From: Clostridia bacterium
Lineage (GTDB): Bacteria; Bacillota_A; Clostridia; Oscillospirales; CAG-272
DNA length: 9,559 nt
Reading direction: 5' to 3'
Assembly (NCBI GenBank): GCA_017466455.1
Contig: JAFTUD010000044.1
Coordinates: 1 to 9,559 of the forward strand
The notes under the pieces are model-generated. The model was not told the DNA's origin, did not search any database, and saw only the letters and a list, made by a program, of their open reading frames with translations. The position numbers and the translations under genes are program-made. Shown here one piece after another: positions 7,255 to 9,559 of this stretch (its first letter is position 1; each line of letters begins with the position of its first letter).

Positions 7255-7282
7255 ATATAACGAGGGTTTTTCGCTCAAAATA

Positions 7283-7300
7283 TGTGAAAGTTTTGTGAAA
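7283..7300 (+). promoter_or_regulatory. Pair of TGTGAAA direct repeats one helical turn apart (candidate activator site)
   Basis: TGTGAAA occurs at 7283-7289 and again at 7294-7300, a start-to-start spacing of 11 bp. Relative to the predicted rightward start near 7339 these lie at about -56 to -39, a classical place for an activator that contacts RNA polymerase at a promoter lacking a good -35. The regulator is unknown. Confidence 0.4.
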
Positions 7301-7323
7301 ATCAACACTTTTATATATTTTTA

Positions 7324-7332
7324 TGGTAAAAT
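7324..7332 (+). promoter_or_regulatory. Predicted extended -10 promoter for the SGNH hydrolase-LRR lipoprotein unit
   Basis: TGGTAAAAT is an extended -10 element (TG, one base, then TAAAAT, 5 of 6 to consensus). No convincing -35 exists at 16-18 bp. A weaker alternative is TTGTGA (7293-7298) with TATATT at 7314-7319, but its spacing is only 15 bp. The start would be near 7339, leaving a leader of about 145 nt. Confidence 0.45.
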
Positions 7333-7355
7333 AGGTTTGATGAGCTATTAAATAT

Positions 7356-7477
7356 CGGCTTGACGGATTAGATTAAGAGGCGGTTCGGAATAAATTAACG
7401 CAGACAGCCGTATTTTCGGATTTATCCGACTCACTCAGCCATTACTTGAATTTGCCGTAGCACAGGCTACGAAGGAG
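7356..7477 (+). other. Hairpin-containing leader with a stem abutting the Shine-Dalgarno
   Basis: This is the longest gene-free stretch (the gap is 7060-7482). Three inverted repeats are visible. CGGCT (7356-7360) can pair with AGCCG (7406-7410) over a distance. TCGGA (7416-7420) and TCCGA (7425-7429) form a 5-bp hairpin with a TTTA loop. CGTAGC (7456-7461) and GCTACG (7466-7471) form a perfect 6-bp hairpin with an ACAG loop. The last ends one base before AAGGAG (7472-7477), the ribosome site of the SGNH gene. I recognise no riboswitch or T-box consensus. It could modulate translation or mRNA stability. Confidence 0.4.
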
Positions 7478-7482
7478 ATAAA

Positions 7483-8577
7483 ATGTTTAAGGAATTTGTT
7501 TCAAATACTGCGCTTGCGCTTGGCAAGAGCTATCTTATAGAGAAAACGAACGGAGTATTGCGCCAAAGGACATATATAAAGCCGACCCTTTACGGTCGCT
7601 TTGAGTGGAAATTCTATTTTCAAAACTCGGTAAACTCCACCTTTGCGCAGGGTGAGATATCGCACGCAGGCACATCGGGCGGAAATTGGGTGATACATAA
7701 GGCGTCTATTAGCGTTTCCCCCTCGCTTGACCCAAGCGATGCTGTTACAAATGTTACCGCGGTGACCTTTGACTCCCAAGAGTCAAGGCGTGTTTTACCC
7801 GATGAGGAATTTTGGAGTGACACGGTTGATTTTGAGATAAACGACGGCTATATCGTTTGGGAATGGGAGATAGAGGGTGAGAATATCCCGTCAATGCCGG
7901 AGGACATTTTCTCCGCCTACACATGGGACGGCGAAAAATGGGCGTGGGAATGGAACAGGACTCAGCCCTGCATGGTTGCAATTAAGCGCGATTACAAAAA
8001 GCGACTTGCCTTTCTTGGCGACTCCATAACCGCCGGATGCGGAACGAAAAAGGACGGATATGAAATGTGGGTGGCTCGCATTGCCGATGATGTCAAGAAC
8101 GAGTATGCCGTTTGGAACCTTGGCCTTGGCTTCGGTCGCGGCAGCGACTGCGCAACTGACGGAAGCTGGCTTTCCAAGGGCAAGAGATACGACACGGTTG
8201 TGGTGACCTATGGCGTAAATGATTTGCTTTCGGGCGAATACGGAAAGGGTCGCGGCTCAAGCGCGGGCGAAATTGTGAGCTGGGTTGAGAGCATTGCACT
8301 TAAGCTACAAGAGGCGGGGGCTGATGTAATTATTGCCACAATTCCGCCGTTTGAATACGATGAGCGACAAAGATGGGAGTGGAGATGCGCAAATCTCGGT
8401 CTTAAGCTCCTTGCGAAGCGCCTTGGCTGTCCTGTTTTTGATATTGCATCATCACTTGAAAGTGAGCCGTTTAAGGGTGACTTTCCTCACGGCTCACACC
8501 CCGACGGTGAGGGCTGTCGCTTAGCATTTGAAAAATTTAAGGAAACATTTTTTATTAACGGAGAGTGGCGACTATGA
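7483..8577 (+). CDS. SGNH/GDSL-family hydrolase with N-terminal beta-rich domain
   Basis: Probable esterase or carbohydrate deacetylase, 364 residues. Residues about 1-170 form a beta-rich region with many aromatic residues (for example WKFYF and a Trp-rich patch near 126-158), probably a jelly-roll accessory domain. The hydrolase domain follows: block I AFLGDSITAG (176-185) with nucleophile Ser181, block II around NLGLGFGRGSD (212-222) and block III VTYGVNDLL (241-249) with Asn246. The C-terminal block is GDFPHGSHPDGEG (332-344). The usual pattern is D-x-x-H-P. Here the residue three before His339 is His336, while Asp333 lies three before His336, so the charge-relay assignment is unclear. 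No signal peptide is present, so it should be cytoplasmic. AAGGAG (7472-7477) lies 5 nt before the ATG. The stop overlaps the next start as ATGA. Acetylated sugars are the likely substrates, as in many gut relatives, but this is inferred. Confidence 0.9.
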   Translation: MFKEFVSNTALALGKSYLIEKTNGVLRQRTYIKPTLYGRFEWKFYFQNSVNSTFAQGEISHAGTSGGNWVIHKASISVSPSLDPSDAVTNVTAVTFDSQESRRVLPDEEFWSDTVDFEINDGYIVWEWEIEGENIPSMPEDIFSAYTWDGEKWAWEWNRTQPCMVAIKRDYKKRLAFLGDSITAGCGTKKDGYEMWVARIADDVKNEYAVWNLGLGFGRGSDCATDGSWLSKGKRYDTVVVTYGVNDLLSGEYGKGRGSSAGEIVSWVESIALKLQEAGADVIIATIPPFEYDERQRWEWRCANLGLKLLAKRLGCPVFDIASSLESEPFKGDFPHGSHPDGEGCRLAFEKFKETFFINGEWRL

Positions 8578-9559
8578 AAAGATTTTTGGCTTTTATTTTG
8601 ATAATTTTGTCGCTTTGCTTATTCCTTTTCTCGTGCGATGATGACGAGTCAAGCGAATCATCAAGCGGGGGTGAGGTAATTGCCGACCCGCTTGGGCTTA
8701 CATATCACGAGCTTAGCGACGGGGCTTATGCGGTGAGCATTGGCACGCAGGTGAATGCGACAAAAATAGTAATTCCGTCAACCTACAACGGCAAGAGCGT
8801 TTCAAGAATTTACGCCTCGGGCTTCAAGGACGCAAAATCGCTTAAAAGCGTTGTTATTCCGAGCAGTGTGCGTGTGATTGATGAGAGTGCGTTTTACGGC
8901 TGTACCTCGCTTGAGAGTGTTACAATTCTTACCGACGAGATTGATATGCGCCTTACGACCATTGGGGAAAGCGCATTTTACGGCTGTGAGTCGCTTAAGG
9001 AGATAAACATTCCCGTCAGTCTAACGAGCCTTGGCACTGATGCCCTTGAGGGGTGCTCGGCTCTGAAATTTAACGAGCATAAGGGGGGCTATTACATTGG
9101 CGACAGCTCAAATCCTTATCTTATTTTCATAAGGCTTGCCGACCCAAGCACATTTGATATTTCCTTGCACGATGGCACAAAATTTATACATTCCCGTGCA
9201 TTTGCGGGCAACGAATATTTAGAGAGCGTGGACCTTCCCGGCGGAATTAAATCGTTTGGCAAAAGCGCCTTTGATGGTTGTGTGCGCCTTTCAAGAGTTA
9301 ATTATCTTGGAAATATTGAGAACTGGTGCTCAGCGACCTTTGCAAATGAGTCTGCCAACCCCTTAAGCAAGGGCTTAGACCTAACCGTAGACGGGGCGCT
9401 TGCTACGAGCATTGTCATTCCTAACAACATCACAAAAATAAATGATTTTGCATTTATCGGCTGTACCTCTATAAGGTCCGTGACCCTTCCCGACGGTCTT
9501 ACCGAGGTTGGAAAAAGCGCATTTGAGTGTTGCTACGGAATTGAGAGCGTGTCGCTTGC
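8574..9559 (+). CDS. BspA-like leucine-rich-repeat (LRR_5) lipoprotein, C-terminus cut by window edge
   Basis: Surface lipoprotein; 328 codons are visible and the frame is open to the right edge. The signal peptide MKRFLAFILIILSLCLFLFSC has the lipobox-like LFSC, so Cys21 should be lipidated, followed by an Asp/Ser-rich linker (22-34). From about residue 41 come LRR_5 repeats with the pattern I-P-x-x-(V/L)-x-x-(I/V)-x-x-x-A-F-x-G-C-x-(S)-(L/I). Examples are VIPSSVRVIDESAFYGCTSL (94-113), INIPVSLTSLGTDALEGC (145-162) and TLPDGLTEVGKSAFECC (304-320). The inserts GYYIGDSSNPYLIF (172-185) and YLGNIENWC (244-252) also occur in long clostridial repeat proteins. GGAG (8560-8563) lies 10 nt before the ATG, which overlaps the SGNH stop, indicating translational coupling. 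Roles of this family include adhesion and protein or glycan binding; none can be fixed here. Confidence 0.93.
   Translation, partial: MKRFLAFILIILSLCLFLFSCDDDESSESSSGGEVIADPLGLTYHELSDGAYAVSIGTQVNATKIVIPSTYNGKSVSRIYASGFKDAKSLKSVVIPSSVRVIDESAFYGCTSLESVTILTDEIDMRLTTIGESAFYGCESLKEINIPVSLTSLGTDALEGCSALKFNEHKGGYYIGDSSNPYLIFIRLADPSTFDISLHDGTKFIHSRAFAGNEYLESVDLPGGIKSFGKSAFDGCVRLSRVNYLGNIENWCSATFANESANPLSKGLDLTVDGALATSIVIPNNITKINDFAFIGCTSIRSVTLPDGLTEVGKSAFECCYGIESVSL

Noticed and set aside
7056..7256. 66-codon minus-strand frame upstream of GNAT
   Set aside because: It begins upstream of the perfect consensus promoter and runs through the -35 and -10 boxes, so the promoter's transcript could not encode its first half. 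Only the 31-codon 3' part could be translated from that transcript, and it is listed as a weak finding.
7360..7365. TTGACG as a -35 box for the rightward unit
   Set aside because: No acceptable -10 hexamer exists 16-18 bp downstream; the expected position is GC-rich.
7060..7482. tRNA, T-box, riboswitch or CRISPR element in the divergent intergenic region
   Set aside because: I looked for T-box, SAM, preQ1, glycine, c-di-GMP and fluoride signatures and for cloverleaf folding and saw none. Only short stems and the small repeats reported above are present.
7501..8299. Several minus-strand frames of 67-92 codons inside the SGNH gene, and a 63-codon plus-strand frame at 8333-8524
   Set aside because: They lie antisense to, or out of frame within, a gene with clear catalytic blocks. 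They lack ribosome sites and look low-complexity or Arg/Ser/Pro-rich, as shadows do.
8885..9003. Near-identical DNA repeats (GCGTTTTACGGCTGT / GCATTTTACGGCTGT)
   Set aside because: They are explained by the repeated LRR_5 protein units (AFYGC), not by an independent DNA element.

Overview
The window looks like a chromosomal segment of a gut-type Firmicute (class Clostridia, probably an uncultured lineage). Four things suggest this: strong AAGGAG-type ribosome binding sites before nearly every gene, short tightly packed operons, lipoproteins with Gram-positive-style lipoboxes, and a BspA-like (LRR_5) surface lipoprotein with the internal 'GYYIGDSSNPYLIF' and 'YLGNIENWCSATF' elements I associate with gut Clostridia. 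This is inference from sequence style. There is no rRNA or other taxonomic marker here. I see no mobile element, CRISPR array, tRNA or phage gene.

Layout, left to right. Bases 1-3163 (minus strand) hold a two-gene glycan-degradation unit: a GH92 alpha-mannosidase (1214-3163) followed by a GH29 alpha-L-fucosidase (starts at 1200 and runs off the left edge). Neither has a signal peptide, so they probably trim imported mannose- and fucose-containing oligosaccharides in the cytoplasm. A promoter for the pair lies at 3206-3234.

Bases 3285-7190 (minus strand) hold a separate four-gene unit. In transcription order it is a GNAT acetyltransferase, an 11-TM sodium-dependent NSS-family transporter (probably amino acid), a secreted lipoprotein HtrA/trypsin-like protease with a Cys-rich N-terminal module, and a 162-aa protein I do not recognise. 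It starts from a perfect consensus promoter (TTGACA, 17 bp, TATAAT) with a 12-bp palindrome over the start site. It ends in a clear intrinsic terminator at 3285-3319.

Bases 7060-7482 are a divergent intergenic region. They hold the consensus promoter facing left, a run of AT-rich octamer repeats, a pair of TGTGAAA repeats 11 bp apart, a probable extended -10 promoter facing right, and a leader of about 145 nt with hairpins. One hairpin abuts the Shine-Dalgarno sequence of the next gene.

Bases 7483-9559 (plus strand) hold a two-gene unit: an SGNH/GDSL hydrolase with an N-terminal beta-rich domain, then a leucine-rich-repeat lipoprotein that overlaps it by ATGA and runs off the right edge.

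Overall this is mostly recognisable accessory metabolism and surface biology. I do not see a clearly new system. The parts most worth a second look are the regulatory architecture of 7060-7482, the unrecognised 162-aa protein tied to the lipoprotein protease, and the non-canonical C-terminal catalytic block of the SGNH hydrolase.
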